The notes beneath the pieces are model-generated. The model was not told the DNA's origin and ran no database searches. It saw nothing but the letters and a program-made list of their open reading frames with translations. Position numbers and translations under genes: made by a program. DNA of 64,000 bases from Anastatus disparis (lineage: Eukaryota; Arthropoda; Insecta; Hymenoptera; Eupelmidae). Below are positions 30,386 through 41,240 of the stretch, piece by piece. Every line of letters begins with the position of its first letter. The stretch's first letter is position 1. The DNA lies in the NCBI GenBank assembly GCA_017163975.1, contig JAFFSR010000395.1:1310001-1374000 (forward strand). The letters are read 5' to 3'.

Positions 30386-30853
30386 TTAATTTTTACTTCC
30401 TAAAACTTTTGAAAAAATTATACTTATCAGAGGGCCCAATAGGAGTGGTAGAAAAGAACCACCACTCTGAATTATAGAACGTTTTTTAGCTCTCCACGCG
30501 TTAACACCACCACCACTGCTGCTGCTCCTTCCACTTCTTACTAATTTTCTTAAAATAGTTTTTTGTTTTCTTAAGCGGTTTTGTTCAGGAGTTTTTAATT
30601 TTACAACACCTTGCAATACGTTTAGAGCACAGTCGCAAATACACTTTATGAGATTTTTATCGGTTGTACGAATCAAAGCTGAGCGTTGTTGACTGTCAGC
30701 GCGACTGAGAGCGTTTAAAAGTGCAACGTGCTTTTTTGAATATAATTTTCCAGGTGTGCAGCAAATGCTAGACTTGATGGAACTTTTTTTATTTCCTCCT
30801 TTTTCTTGTTTTCTTTTTGTTACAAACGTGGCCATCGATGTTGTCCCAGCCAT
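30386..30853 (-). CDS. P2 ICEC-type small protein with hydrophobic tail
   Basis: A 155-residue intact frame with SRADSQQRSALIRTTDKNLI, KCICDCALNVLQGVVKL, a basic QNRLRKQKTILRKLV helix, a Ser/Gly linker and the hydrophobic end GGSFLPLLLGPLISIIFSKV. It is longer than the P1 copy by an amino-terminal Lys-rich extension and the Ser/Gly linker. It lies just downstream of the ATPase, as in P1. Confidence 0.65.
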   Translation of the reverse strand: MAGTTSMATFVTKRKQEKGGNKKSSIKSSICCTPGKLYSKKHVALLNALSRADSQQRSALIRTTDKNLIKCICDCALNVLQGVVKLKTPEQNRLRKQKTILRKLVRSGRSSSSGGGVNAWRAKKRSIIQSGGSFLPLLLGPLISIIFSKVLGSKN

Positions 30854-30911
30854 TGCTATTTGAAGACTGTTTCTCGACTACAGATGCTTCTTTCTTTTTA
30901 TTTATTCATGC

Positions 30912-31574
30912 TCACCTGTATCTCGATGAAAATTTTGTCACGTAAGCATAGTGCAGCTTGTCATCGGGAAATATGTCGGTACGAAAGCGAAACTCATCGG
31001 GCGTATCTTGTTTCAAATCTAATAGAAGATAACTAAATGGTCGACTACAGGCATCAATGTAGGCTTCTTGCAAGAATTTTGGATCCTCAGGGTAAACTTG
31101 TTGAGCGAGAAACTGTATTTGTGCGCGATCTCTAGGATTTTTGAACAATACGATATAATTTGAATTCAATGATAAATCACGCTGATTTGGCCCCCTATGA
31201 AAAATATTTTGCGTAATGAAAATAACACTTATATTTTTATGGTGACAGCCTTTTATGAATAAATCAAGTACCGTATTATTCGATGATTCGCGCATCAGAT
31301 CGTCGAGTATGAGTAATTTTCTCTTATCATTGTCATTGGAATAGTCACTTGCTTGCGGTAAGCCTTCTCGAAATTCGACGCGTTGGCTTCCAGCTACTTT
31401 AAACTCGCTATGGTATGCTTCTTGCCACTCGGCGTAGTAAAAGAGAATACGATCAAAATTCACATTACACATTTGTGGCAAATTGTAAAGGAATCGGTTT
31501 ACAAAAACAGTTTTCCCACACATAGTAGGCCCCGAAATTATGCACATAAAGGGATGTTTCCATCGTGTATCCAT
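30912..31574 (-). CDS. P2 packaging ATPase, intact
   Basis: A 220-residue unbroken frame: MDTRWKHPFMCIISGPTMCG begins Walker A (GPTMCGKT), followed by FDRILFYYAEWQEAY, Walker B KLLILDDLMRES and sensor NISVIFITQNIFHRGPNQRD. The carboxy end YLLLDLKQDTPDEFRFRTDI matches P1. This FtsK/HerA-superfamily enzyme drives DNA into the capsid. Its survival inside an otherwise decayed element may be chance, or recent decay of the neighbours. Confidence 0.87.
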   Translation of the reverse strand: MDTRWKHPFMCIISGPTMCGKTVFVNRFLYNLPQMCNVNFDRILFYYAEWQEAYHSEFKVAGSQRVEFREGLPQASDYSNDNDKRKLLILDDLMRESSNNTVLDLFIKGCHHKNISVIFITQNIFHRGPNQRDLSLNSNYIVLFKNPRDRAQIQFLAQQVYPEDPKFLQEAYIDACSRPFSYLLLDLKQDTPDEFRFRTDIFPDDKLHYAYVTKFSSRYR

Positions 31575-31683
31575 TTTGAATACTGAATACAGAAGCCATA
31601 AGTTTTATACTTTTTATGTTGAAAGACCTTTTTATTTTTTAGGTAGGGTGATGGAGGTGTTGCAGAGTGGCGGCGGCGGTGCG

Positions 31684-31721
31684 AGCACACGTGTTTTTAT
31701 GAGCTTATTAACACGTGTGCT
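31684..31721. repeat. Inverted AGCACACGTGTT repeat in P2 spacer
   Basis: AGCACACGTGTT and AACACGTGTGCT flank a 14-bp loop, in the 31590-31886 spacer between the ATPase and the PolB 3' end. The same ACACGTGT core recurs in P1 (19160-19620, 21451). No other gene is seen in this spacer. Confidence 0.6.
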
Positions 31722-31886
31722 GGTATAAGCTTATTTTCCCGCGTCAATCAGCTCAATAAAAAAGAATAAGCTAATCACCGCGGGTATTAGCGTATTATTA
31801 AGATCTTTTAATGATTGTTAATTAAAAAATTTATGTTTTGGATTATTTATAAAATAAGTTAAATTTCATGAGAACATTTTTTCTTT

Positions 31887-34800
31887 TTATTCAATATTTT
31901 TATTATTAACGTTGTTCAGCATTCTTATAACCAAAAGGAAGAGAAAGTGATAGGGAAACGTATCGTCTTTTCTTAAGATGACGCTACAAGTTTTAAATTC
32001 TTCTCTTGTTATGACTTCGTGGAAAGGTGTGCGTCGTATGGATTTAAAATTCAATCGTATCTCGCTTTTATTCATCTCTTCCTCATTCTTTTGTCTGTCC
32101 TTTCTCGCAAATACTTCACCTATGAGCATTTTAATTCTATCAAAATTTATTTTCAATGAATTTTTAAAATTTAAAGTTGTTCCTCTAACTTTGCAACATT
32201 CATAAGTATTTCCGAATGGTGTGACGGCACGGTAAGCGTAAAATTTTGGAGCTGCAGACATCATGGTATCTATGTAAGTACCAGGACCAAAAGATCTTAA
32301 TTCATCCGTCATATTACCCAATAAATTTCCCAAGGGCGGTTCATATTCGTCCGAACCGTCCTTTTTTACAAAAATACACGAATCGGTATCACAGTACAAA
32401 GTACGTCTATCAAGCTTTTCCATATGTTTGTACAAGTCCAGCCTGGCTTGTGCAGTTGTGAATGCTGCGATTACCACGCTCGTAATAGCCGCTGATTCCA
32501 CGGCTTCTTCTCTAAATAGCCAGTTTAGGTATAAAATATCATCGTTTACAGGCAAAACACTGAGAACTTCTTTGTCAGGACAGGTTAACAGTCTTAAGAG
32601 AATTTCACGCGATTTCACGATTTCCGTTTGCTTTAAATTACTGCGCTATCCAAACTTTCCCCAAAAAGAATTTAAGCAAAGTTTTGCTACAGCTCTCAGG
32701 CCAGCAATTTTTTCTATTTTATTTCGATCCAGTCGTATACCTTCATTTTTCTCATACTCGTCCAAGTACCGTAATTTTGCTTCGTCGTCATTTACACACC
32801 AGGCGGGCCATCCACTTGCTTCTTGTTTTATTTTCAAAAATGTATTTACGTATCCTGCAAAGAGACCTCCATTAATACCGTCAAAGCGTGTCATTTCGTA
32901 TTGCCATATAATATATATTTCCGTTATGCGGTAGTCGAGCTCAACAGATTTACGTAATTCATCAGCCACCCAAGTACCCGTAAATTCACGCTCACAAATG
33001 TTTTTGTGATTACAGTCACTTTCTCGCATCTCCTCGCAAAAAGAACGAAAAAGAGCAAATAACAAACGCTCGTGCATTTTAACGGGTAACAGAGGTTTGT
33101 ACAAGTTTCGTGGTGGTAAAACTTTACATTTAATTAGACCTTCGAAGCGCTGCAAATCATTATTATTTTCTCCAGTTAGTTCATGACACTCATCCCCAAT
33201 GAAAATTTTTGGATGTCCAATGGAAAATTGTCCCTGTTTGCATACGTAAGGATACAAGGAACATATATCAGTGTATTTGATTTTTTCACCTTCTTTAATT
33301 TTATAATACGGAATTATATTTTCAGTTCTCCTCCCGAAAAATGCTTCTCGAGGGTTCATTGTGATTCTGCTCATTAAAGGGTGATTAGGCACGTATTCCG
33401 CTATTTCAGGATTCTCAAGTTTAATTTTATCGAACTCGCATTCCCATATGCAGCGAACCTCATATCCACGTTGTCGAATTTTATTTATTTTTACGAATGT
33501 ATTTTCATATACTTCGTTAAACGTACGGCCAAAAGCGAGACGTGTATCCCGATTTTTATTAAAACATTTTGGACAACCATGAGTGTAACAACCTTCATAT
33601 TCAAAAACTATACCCTTTTCATCATGATTTTCCGATGAAGGAGGTAAAAATCCGTCGACGAGAAAACCTTCGGGCAACATGAATTCTCTTGCTCTACCAG
33701 CATGAATAATTTCACGACCGATTTCACGTTCGCAGACTAATAACCATTCGATTGATTTCTGAGAATGTTTATCAGCGCGACGATAGCCCGTAGGTGGTAT
33801 AATTCCAATAGTTTTAGGTAATAAGAAATTCTTTCTGTAAACGAAAGAGCACGCGCTTGCGATAGTGATCGCACGTGTAAATGGACAGATTCGTCCTACA
33901 TCTAAGAAAATTTTTTTAAAAGCCAAACATGCTCGCCTTAAAATTTCAACGTCCATGCGACAATAATCTACGATTTCGTTTTCAAAATTAAAGTACGTCC
34001 GGATAAAGTTTCGGAATTATACCATTTAAAAAAGGTCTCTCTTTCCTCATATGACATGGAATCAGGCGCATAAAAATGTGCATCAGGCAGCGGACTTACG
34101 TAATTTTCATTCTCGACGGTATTAAATAGGTGAGGGAAGTAACCCTTTTTGGCGGTGGGTGATAACCCGAATGTTTCTGTTAACGCGCTTAGTTTCATGT
34201 GAAAATAATTTAAACTGTCGTTTATGACACCTTGCAAATCCACATTATCTTGTAATTGTTCCATTAACGCACGATCATTAAAAAATGCTGGTTCCCCGCT
34301 TCCAAAATTTCTTTTATCATATACTTGTATTGCAATACCAATTCTAGTAAAGTACTTTTGAAATTTATCTATTTCGCGGAATCCCCACCCTCCCTGCGGT
34401 ATGTTCAATCCAGCGTTTTTTATTAACCGAAGAGCGCACTCTTTTTGCAAAGGTCTACGTCCGTCGCGAATGCTCGCCCACTTTTTTTTCATATCGATGA
34501 AATCATGTTTTTTATATTTTATATACGTCTCTTCAACAATTAAAGCTCGCGGCAAACACGAATTATCTTTATTTTGTATACAAACTATTGATTTTTTATG
34601 CAATATGTTTATACTCAATTTATTTTTTTTCCAACCGGTACCACGAGGTAAATTAACGTACGTTGCCTCTATAATAAAACTTCTATTTCAAAATTTTCAT
34701 AACTTTGAGTTAAACTACTCATAAGTTCCCATAAATCCTCGTAATTGAAATTAACAAGCGGTCTAAGCGACATTCCACCAGAGCCGTGGCTGAAGTGAAT

Positions 34801-34965
34801 ACTTTTTACAGTTATTCCTATTAAGTCATTTTTTTCTCCTAACGATATCAAATGCGCATGAATTTCCCGCATGATTAATTCTAACCATAAAACAGGATTA
34901 AAATTTTCCGTAGGGGGTCGCATGCAAAGAACTAATCTTGTTGCATTCAATTGGAATTTTCTTAT
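31887..34965 (-). pseudogene. P2 protein-primed DNA polymerase B, internally deleted and broken
   Basis: Present: the amino-terminal part (LIGITVKSIHFSHGSGGMSL), GGWGFREIDKFQKYFTRIGI, NYFHMKLSALTETFGL, Exo III region YCRMDVEILRRA, motif A YTDICSLYPYVCK, motif B LCLNSFWGKFG and motif C YCDTDSCIF. Absent: the cysteine-rich region and exonuclease motifs I and II. The frame passes from VDLQGV directly to INDSLNYFH, where P1 has about 270 more residues. Other damage: shifts near 34620-34670 and 33960, an in-frame TAG at 32646-32648 (Gln in P1) and a shift near the end. I see no upstream exons like those of P1. Confidence 0.85.
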
Positions 34966-35219
34966 GTAATGATTTCTTTGTTGATTAATGTTGTGAAAAG
35001 ATTTATCATATAAAATAATTCATGTATAAAAATGTGTGTAAATATCAATAAATAACTTTAATGCTATATTTGAGTTCATTTCTTTCTATAAATATAATCA
35101 CCTTTTCAATTACCCATCATTTATTTTATGACAGCCGGTCGGAACAGACATAGGACAACGCGCAGGTAAGATTGCTTCATTACGTTCTACGGACAACGGA
35201 ATAAAGAGAGAACGATGAA

Positions 35220-35855
35220 AAGAATATTATAAGAAAGAAACGGAAAAATTAGAACGTTTTCAAAGATATAATAAAAAAAATAATACTCTTGAAAATATTA
35301 ATTTAAATAATAACTTTTTACAATAAATACTTTTTCACGCATAGTCTCTTATCATATTTGTCTAACGTATAATTATTACGATGGGTCAAAACAGTTCCAG
35401 CAACGAAAAAACACCTTTCCTACAAGGTGGAGAAAAGAAAAAAAAAAGGAAAATCAACCATCATCCAGCTGGAAACAATATTCTGAAAAATTTTCAACCA
35501 ATACTTACTCTATTCCTGAAAGAAAAGGATATAAAAAATTTTAAATTAAAAAATATTTATATATTCACACACGGTCCTTTTCAGAACCAACAAATATATT
35601 GATCGTAGGAAATAATCGATGAATAAAATTGATAAACAAAATTGATAAATAAAATTAATAAATAAAATAGTACTCCATAACAACCCCCAGACTGGTGAAA
35701 GGAGAAATGTCACACTATACCACCACATGTACGCTATAATAGCCCCCAGACATAAAGGGGGAGACAGAAGAGTAGGGGGCGAGGGGGGTGGGGAAATAGC
35801 AGGTATAGCGAGACGAGGGGAGGGGCTGTCTCGCTATACTTGCTTATCTACTATT
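35220..35855 (-). repeat. Right terminal inverted repeat of outer Polinton
   Basis: Inverse of 2101-2735 with scattered differences. It ends at 35855 before GAGATG (35856-35861). It contains the outward-reading small frame at 35381-35602. Confidence 0.85.
35381..35602 (+). CDS. Small protein encoded inside the right TIR, MGQNSSS start
   Basis: A 73-residue frame sharing MGQNSSSNEKTP and the tail LTLFLKEKDIKNFKLKNIYI and FTHGPFQNQQI with the left copy (2359-2574). The middle section reads in another register relative to the left copy, so one of the two has a compensated indel pair. The conserved Gly2/Ser6 fits an N-myristoylation signal. No known relative. The shared ends suggest real coding at some time; repeat homogenisation alone could also explain them. 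Confidence 0.38.
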   Translation: MGQNSSSNEKTPFLQGGEKKKKRKINHHPAGNNILKNFQPILTLFLKEKDIKNFKLKNIYIFTHGPFQNQQIY

Positions 35856-35861
35856 GAGATG

Positions 35862-36403
35862 CATATTAAAAGTTATAAGTTAAAAGTGAAAAGGAAATGT
35901 AAAAATAAAAATTTTCAAATAGAAAAGAAAAGGAAACATAATGTAAATTTAAAAGTCGTGCGCATGAATGCAACTAAAAAGCATTTCCTTTTCCGAAAAC
36001 TTTAATAAAAATAAGATATTTGATAGTTATATGTGAAAGTAGTCAAAAGTTTTTTTCGGGGGGCAAATTGGGACCTCACTTATATTATATTTACAATATA
36101 AAGAAAAGAAAGAGAATTTGAGAGAGAATAAGTTAGAAAAAAAATAAAATAATAGATAATTAGCAATAAATTTGTTCTCTCTTGAATTCGAATTATTGCG
36201 TTAAAAGTCTATTTCTATCTTGTGCGTCGGCGCGGCGTAGCAATTAGAAGTTATACCGACGCGCAAGATGGAAATTAATAAGAGTATATGTACGCGCTTG
36301 GATGTGCGCCGATACACGCCTATAAAGTGACGTACGCTAGCACACATCTAAGCGCACCTGTAATAGTATCATGTAAAATATATAAAAATATCCCTTCTAC
36401 TTA
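35862..36403 (+). other. Retroelement 3' region/LTR-like sequence right of P2
   Basis: Includes a G-rich tract after T6 (TTTTTTCGGGGGGCAAATTG at about 36051) that resembles a polypurine tract followed by an LTR start. It also holds dyads around GTGCGTCGGCGCGGCG and a TATA-like TATATAAAAATA at about 36379. The LTR-like sequence seems to continue after the inserted palindrome (37067 to about 37260). It could be the far end of the gypsy-like element whose gag lies at 2-925, with P2 inserted between. No gene seen. Confidence 0.35.
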
Positions 36404-37066
36404 CTAGGAGAGTGTCACACCTCCGGATCACGAATTTTGCTCAAACTTCGGGATAAGTTTTCAGATGATAAAATATGGAAAAAGCTCAAGTTATAGTCAT
36501 AAATACTCAATATTTCCCTGGCTACAGCAAATGAAGAAAATCACTAAAAAAGTTACTAGATTTTTAAACGCATATAGTTCCTTATCGTCAATAGCTACAA
36601 GCTTGAAACTTTTTATAAATTAAAGCTGAGCTCAAATCCTTCCGAAACAGTAATTACAGCATATCAAAATATTATTTTTTTCCAAAGTTAGAGTGTAATA
36701 AGGATTGGACCCAATTTCAGCTTTTATTATTAATTAATGTTTTTAAAAGAAAAATCAGGTCCAATGTTTATCACGCTCTAACTTTGGGAAAAAATAATAT
36801 TCTTACATGCTATAACTACTAATTCGAAAGAATTTGAGCTCAGCTTTAATTTAAAAAAAGTTTGAAGCTTGTAGCTATCGACGCTAAAGAACTATATGCG
36901 TTTAAAAATCTAGTAACTTTTTTAGTGATTTTCTTTAATTGCCTGTAACTAGGGAAATATTGAGTATTTATGACTATAACTTGAGCTTTTTCCATATTTT
37001 ATCATCTGAAAACTTATCCCGAAATTTGAGCAAAATCCGTGATCCGGAGGTGTGACACTCTCCTAG
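36404..37066. mobile_element. 663-bp palindromic foldback element, TTA duplication
   Basis: Left end CTAGGAGAGTGTCACACCTC and right end GAGGTGTGACACTCTCCTAG are exact inverses. Pairing extends with mismatches almost to the centre near 36735. TTA flanks both sides (36401-36403, 37067-37069). It has no coding capacity, so it is a non-autonomous element. It sits inside the LTR-like sequence, just after its TATA-like box. Confidence 0.85.
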
Positions 37067-37724
37067 TTAGCAGTGGGAGAGAACTGCGGCCGCGGCGGCT
37101 CGATCAACGCTTAAGCAGATCGAAGCCGAATCATTGTACGGCACTCTTTGGCCAGCTCTCACTTAATGAAGTTATATTTAAATTCAATACTCGTTTATTC
37201 GTGTTCTTTATTTTCGATTGTTCTGCAGGTCCGCGAGGAGCTGGATAAACACCAGCTCCGTACCAGTAGCTGCAACAACGGAATAACTATTTAAATTTAA
37301 AATCAAAGTTTTATTTTTGGTGAAATTTAATTGAATAATTACATTCACTTATATTTCTTTTCGTGAATGTATTAAAGTGTTTTAACTTAAGTTTAATCTT
37401 AGTTTACTTGATATTAATAGTGGAAAGAAAGTGTTAATATAAAGAAATACTTTAAGTATTAGTTCAATTGAAATTACTTAAAGAAAATGCTCTTTACAAG
37501 ACTGTGAGTCTTTGGAGCTTCATGGCTTATAAGAGGCCCTCACTCACAACTAACCACAAAAACATAAAGACCCCGGACTAGCCACAGCATGACGCCTATA
37601 CTAAAAACAGGTCTAGTTTAAAAATACCCTTATTTCTTATCCTTACCTTTTATATTAACACTTTGTGCTACCTTTTTCAGGGTTAGGAACAGAGTAGAGG
37701 TTACAATATATATATATATATATA
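37067..37724. other. LTR-like tail and leader sequence, no gene
   Basis: GC-rich words (CTGCGGCCGCGGCGGCTCG at about 37083, GGAGCTGGATAAACACCAGC at about 37235) give way to AT-rich DNA. No frame with recognisable protein. The end is a short TA run before the Tc1/mariner-type palindrome. Confidence 0.35.
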
Positions 37725-38685
37725 CAGTACCGTCCATAAATTCGTGAACAAAATTTTGAAAAACATCACTCCTTTAAAGAGCATTATCTCTGGTTCTAAT
37801 GGTCGTAGAATAAAAATCAAAAAAGTAAATTAAAGTATACGAAAAATACTAACTTTTTATGGTGTTTAAAATTTTTCCAAACCATTTTTCCATTTTTTAT
37901 CCTTCTTTAAAAAAAATGTCAATTTTTCACATTTTTTAACATTTTTTCAATCACTTATATCTTTTTTGAAAATGATTATTAATGAAAAATTTTAACGGGA
38001 ATCGAAAGAATTCTAAAAAATCTAAAATTTATCACTGATGGTTTTTTTTCCTACGAAGCTTATTTAGGTAGTTATAAGCAATCCAATGTTAAGAAGTACT
38101 ATAATAAAATTACGAATAATTTAACGAAAACATCAATGAAAATTTAATTATTTCAACATATTTGTATATAAACTTTTTAAAATTATTTACTGTCATAATT
38201 TTTTAGGAAAAACTTTAATTTTTGACAAAATAACACTTAATTTTTCAAGAAATATGAAAAAAAAAATTTTCTGAATCATTATTTGCATATTATTATTCAT
38301 GTTTTTATTATACTACATCACAACATTCAATTGCTTATAACTACCTAAATAAGCTTCGTAGGAAAAAAAACCATTACTGATAAATTTTAGATTCTTTAGA
38401 ATTCTTTCGATTCCCGTTGGAATTTTTCATTATTAATCATTTTCAAAAAAGATATAAGTGATTGAAAAAATGTTTAAAAATGTGAAAAATTGACATTTTT
38501 TTAAAGAAGGATAAAAAATGGAAAAAATGGTTTGGAAAAATTTTAAACACCATAAAAAGTTAGTATTTTTCGTATACTTTAATATTACTTTTTTGATTTT
38601 TATTCTACGACCATTAGGACCAGAGATAATGCTCTTTAAAGGAGCGATGTTTTTCAAAATTTTGTTCACGAATTTATGGATGGTA

Positions 38686-38688
<3 letters not shown>
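37725..38688. mobile_element. Tc1/mariner-type palindromic MITE, 964 bp
   Basis: It starts CAGTACCGTCCATAAATTCG and ends with the exact inverse (CGAATTTATGGATGGTACTG at 38669-38688, one mismatch inside). It lies between TA repeats, consistent with TA target duplication. Both arms pair over most of the length (for example ATGCTCTTTAAAGGAG against CTCCTTTAAAGAGCAT). No transposase frame. CAGT ends and TA target fit the Tc1/mariner superfamily. Confidence 0.8.

Positions 38689-38762
<74 letters not shown>
38689..38762. repeat. (TA)n microsatellite
   Basis: About 37 TA units directly abutting the palindromic MITE, probably expanded from its target site. Confidence 0.9.
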
Positions 38763-38766
<4 letters not shown>

Positions 38767-38772
38767 TTATAT

Positions 38773-38882
38773 ACGTAACTTGGGAGTACAAAGGATGAAT
38801 ACGCCCGAGACTGACTGCTGCTCAAGCGACAAGCACTTTAGTCAAGCCTGTATTCAGAATCCTTCGTACTCCCAAGTTACGT
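38773..38882. repeat. 110-bp foldback element
   Basis: ACGTAACTTGGGAGTAC...AAGGAT and its inverse ATCCTTCGTACTCCCAAGTTACGT flank a short centre. Probably a tiny MITE. Confidence 0.65.
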
Positions 38883-39172
38883 AGATAAGTTTATGTCGTT
38901 GGTAGGCCGTATGAGGAACTATAAAAATGATTTTTAAAAATTAATGATATATGTTTTATTAAAAAAAATAAATAATGTCATTATTTACTTATTTATTTTA
39001 CTTATTAACTGTTTAATTTTGAAAATTTGTTTAAACAAAACATTCTGTAAAGTTTAGATTTTATATGAATTTGTATGAGCATTGACATATCTAACGACAT
39101 TCTTTTGTTTTCACTAACCTACGAATCGATGTCACTCGCGTCATATACGGCCATGCTGTGCGATATCTCGAT

Positions 39173-39203
39173 CTGTCAATACTCCCTAAGGGAGTATTGA
39201 CAG
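39173..39203. repeat. Perfect 31-bp palindrome
   Basis: Arms CTGTCAATACTCCCT and AGGGAGTATTGACAG meet at a single central A, embedded in a wider imperfect dyad with ATCTCGAT and ATCGTCGAGAT. Confidence 0.7.
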
Positions 39204-39257
39204 AGTGAATATCGTCGAGATATTAGCATGAACGTATGCAATGCCTATACAAATTTA

Positions 39258-39299
39258 GCGTGGTCTATAGGTATTCCACCGAATACCTATAGACCACGC
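39258..39299. repeat. 42-bp hairpin
   Basis: Arms GCGTGGTCTATAGGTATTC and GAATACCTATAGACCACGC with a 4-base loop. It lies 55 bp after the previous palindrome and 14 bp before an AT microsatellite. Confidence 0.75.
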
Positions 39300-39309
39300 C
39301 TACGACGAC

Positions 39310-39348
<39 letters not shown>

Positions 39349-39479
39349 ATGTAAAAATAAAAAATTTCTAATATTTAATTCTTTTTTCATTCAATTATTA
39401 TTATGGGGTACTATGTTCTGTCAGAACATCTTTATAGTGCCCCTATAGCTACTAACGTTATATTGATGATTTCAGTATT

Positions 39480-40915
39480 ACGATAGAGACTTTTCAAAAG
39501 AGATTTAAAACTATTTCAACAACTAACCATAAAATGTTTTTTTTAAATGTTTCCAATACATTTCAAGAAATATTTCACGAAATGTTTTCAAAGGATTGCA
39601 AACACATTTCGTGAAATATATTTATAAATTTTATAAATCTATTATGCAACGTTTATAAAATATGAACCTAATAGCTGCAAAGGTGGCTATCTTCATTTTT
39701 TTCCAAATTTATTTTTATTGCATTTTCGTATATAGAACATTAAGATCCATCATAAAGAAACATATTAGATCAAATTATAGGTATATTTTTTTTATGAGAC
39801 TAAAATGATAGGGTGTTTTGCAAAATATACTAAATTTTAAGTATAAAGACAGCAAAAAATGTTTTTTTCTGTAAAAAATTTCTTTGGAAATAACTATCTT
39901 TGCAGCTATACGCCTCATATTATAGAAACATATCATGAAATATTTCTGAAAAACCTTTCCGAAGTGTTACTTGAAACATGTCATAAAACATTTCTTAAAT
40001 TGATAAATTTAGTAAAACGATAGGGGCGTTTCAAGAGATTTCATAAAAATTTCAAAAACAAATCATGAAATGTTTTTTTAATATGTTATGATGTATTTCA
40101 AGAAACATTTCACGAAATGTTTTCAAAGGATTACAGACACGTTTTCTGGAATATATTTATAAATTTTATAAATCTTTTATGCAACGTTTACAAAATATTA
40201 TATGAACATTACATAAAATATTTTCAAAACGTTTTGGAAACGTTATATTAAATGATTTGGTATTACCATACAATCGTTTCAGGAGAGATTTCAGAAATAT
40301 TTCAAAACAAATCATGGAATAATTTTTTAAATGTTTCTGATATATTTTGAGAAACATTCCACGAAATGTTTTTGAAGGATTATAAACACATTTCGTTAAA
40401 TATATTTATGAATTTTATCAATCTTGAATGCAACGTTTACAAAATATTAGAGGAACCTTTCATCAAATGTTCCAAGAAAACCGTTCAAACATTTTATTTG
40501 AAACACGTCATAAAAAAATTGCTGAAATGTTTTAAAAACATTATATTGCTTAATTCAGTATCACGATAGGGACATTTCAACAGGTATTTGAAAATATTTC
40601 AAAAACAAATTATAAAATGTTTATTTGAAATATTTCAAGAAACATGTCACGAAATGTTTTCGAAGGATCACAAACACATTCCGTGAAATATATTTCTGAA
40701 TTTCATTAATCTTTTATGCAACGTTTACAAAATATTATAGGAACCTTTAATGAAATTTCAAATAATTCAAGAAAAATTTTTTTGAAATGTTTCTTATAAA
40801 TATTTCATGAAATATTTTTACATAAGATTTTCGCGGACATATCTTCATTTCAGAAACATTTCATGAAATGTTTTCGCAATGTCTTAAAGAAAAATTTTAG
40901 CAATATATCATAAAT
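39480..40915. repeat. Degenerate repeat array of TTTCACGAAATG type
   Basis: At least four diverged copies of a block containing CATTTCACGAAATGTTTTC then AAGGAT and AAACACATTTC, at about 39565, 40090, 40335 and 40630. The array continues past the Copia insertion at 48712-48985. Short inner palindromes (ATTTCACGAAAT) recur. No coding potential. Confidence 0.6.
39672..39908. mobile_element. 237-bp MITE inside the repeat array
   Basis: Ends TAGCTGCAAAG and CTTTGCAGCTA are inverse; the next bases (GTGGCTATC against ATAACTATC) also pair. It interrupts one copy of the surrounding repeat. Confidence 0.55.
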
Positions 40916-41169
40916 TGTTAGAAAAGCTAAAGTATAATATACAAAAGGTGTAGTCAATTATAAACACTGATTGACTATAAAAAGGAACTTTATTCAAGTA
41001 TAAACGTTAAACGCTTAAACACGCCTAGCTACAGTAAGTCTAATAAAGACGTCCGTGCAACAACGAGTAGAAGAGCAGAGTGAGTCGCGACAAGCGACGT
41101 AACTCTGAGTAGTATAAAAAGGTAGAGGGGATGAAGTCTCCTATAGGTGGCAGCCGCATATATTTTACA
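40916..41169 (-). repeat. 3' LTR of Copia element
   Basis: 254 bp, TG...CA, identical to 48453-48706. A purine tract (GAGAGGGAG on the minus strand at about 41170-41178) directly precedes it in the element's direction and would prime plus-strand DNA. Confidence 0.95.
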
Positions 41170-41240
41170 CTCCCTCTCGGCTGACCCTATAGACCATGAC
41201 TTTTTCTAGTTATTCCCTGTGAACAGAAATAAAATACATA

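Larger units (their letters stand above)
2101..35855 (-). mobile_element. Outer Polinton/Maverick element (P2), old and interrupted
   Basis: The left end (AGTAGTAGATAGGCAGG) and the reverse complement of the right end (AATAGTAGATAAGCAAG) match. The element is flanked by the same 6 bases, GAGATG, at 2095-2100 and 35856-35861; Polintons make 6-bp duplications. Inside lie protein-primed PolB, integrase, packaging ATPase, protease, major capsid and penton-like genes, all on the minus strand. Without the inserted DNA (about 3791-24200) P2 is roughly 13-14 kb. Most of its genes carry stops or frameshifts, so it is no longer autonomous. The right terminal dinucleotide is TT instead of the family's CT, presumably by mutation. 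Confidence 0.85.

Noticed and set aside
2101..35855. One giant 34-kb Polinton with duplicated gene sets
   Set aside because: The inner element has its own termini and target duplication, so nesting is the simpler explanation.
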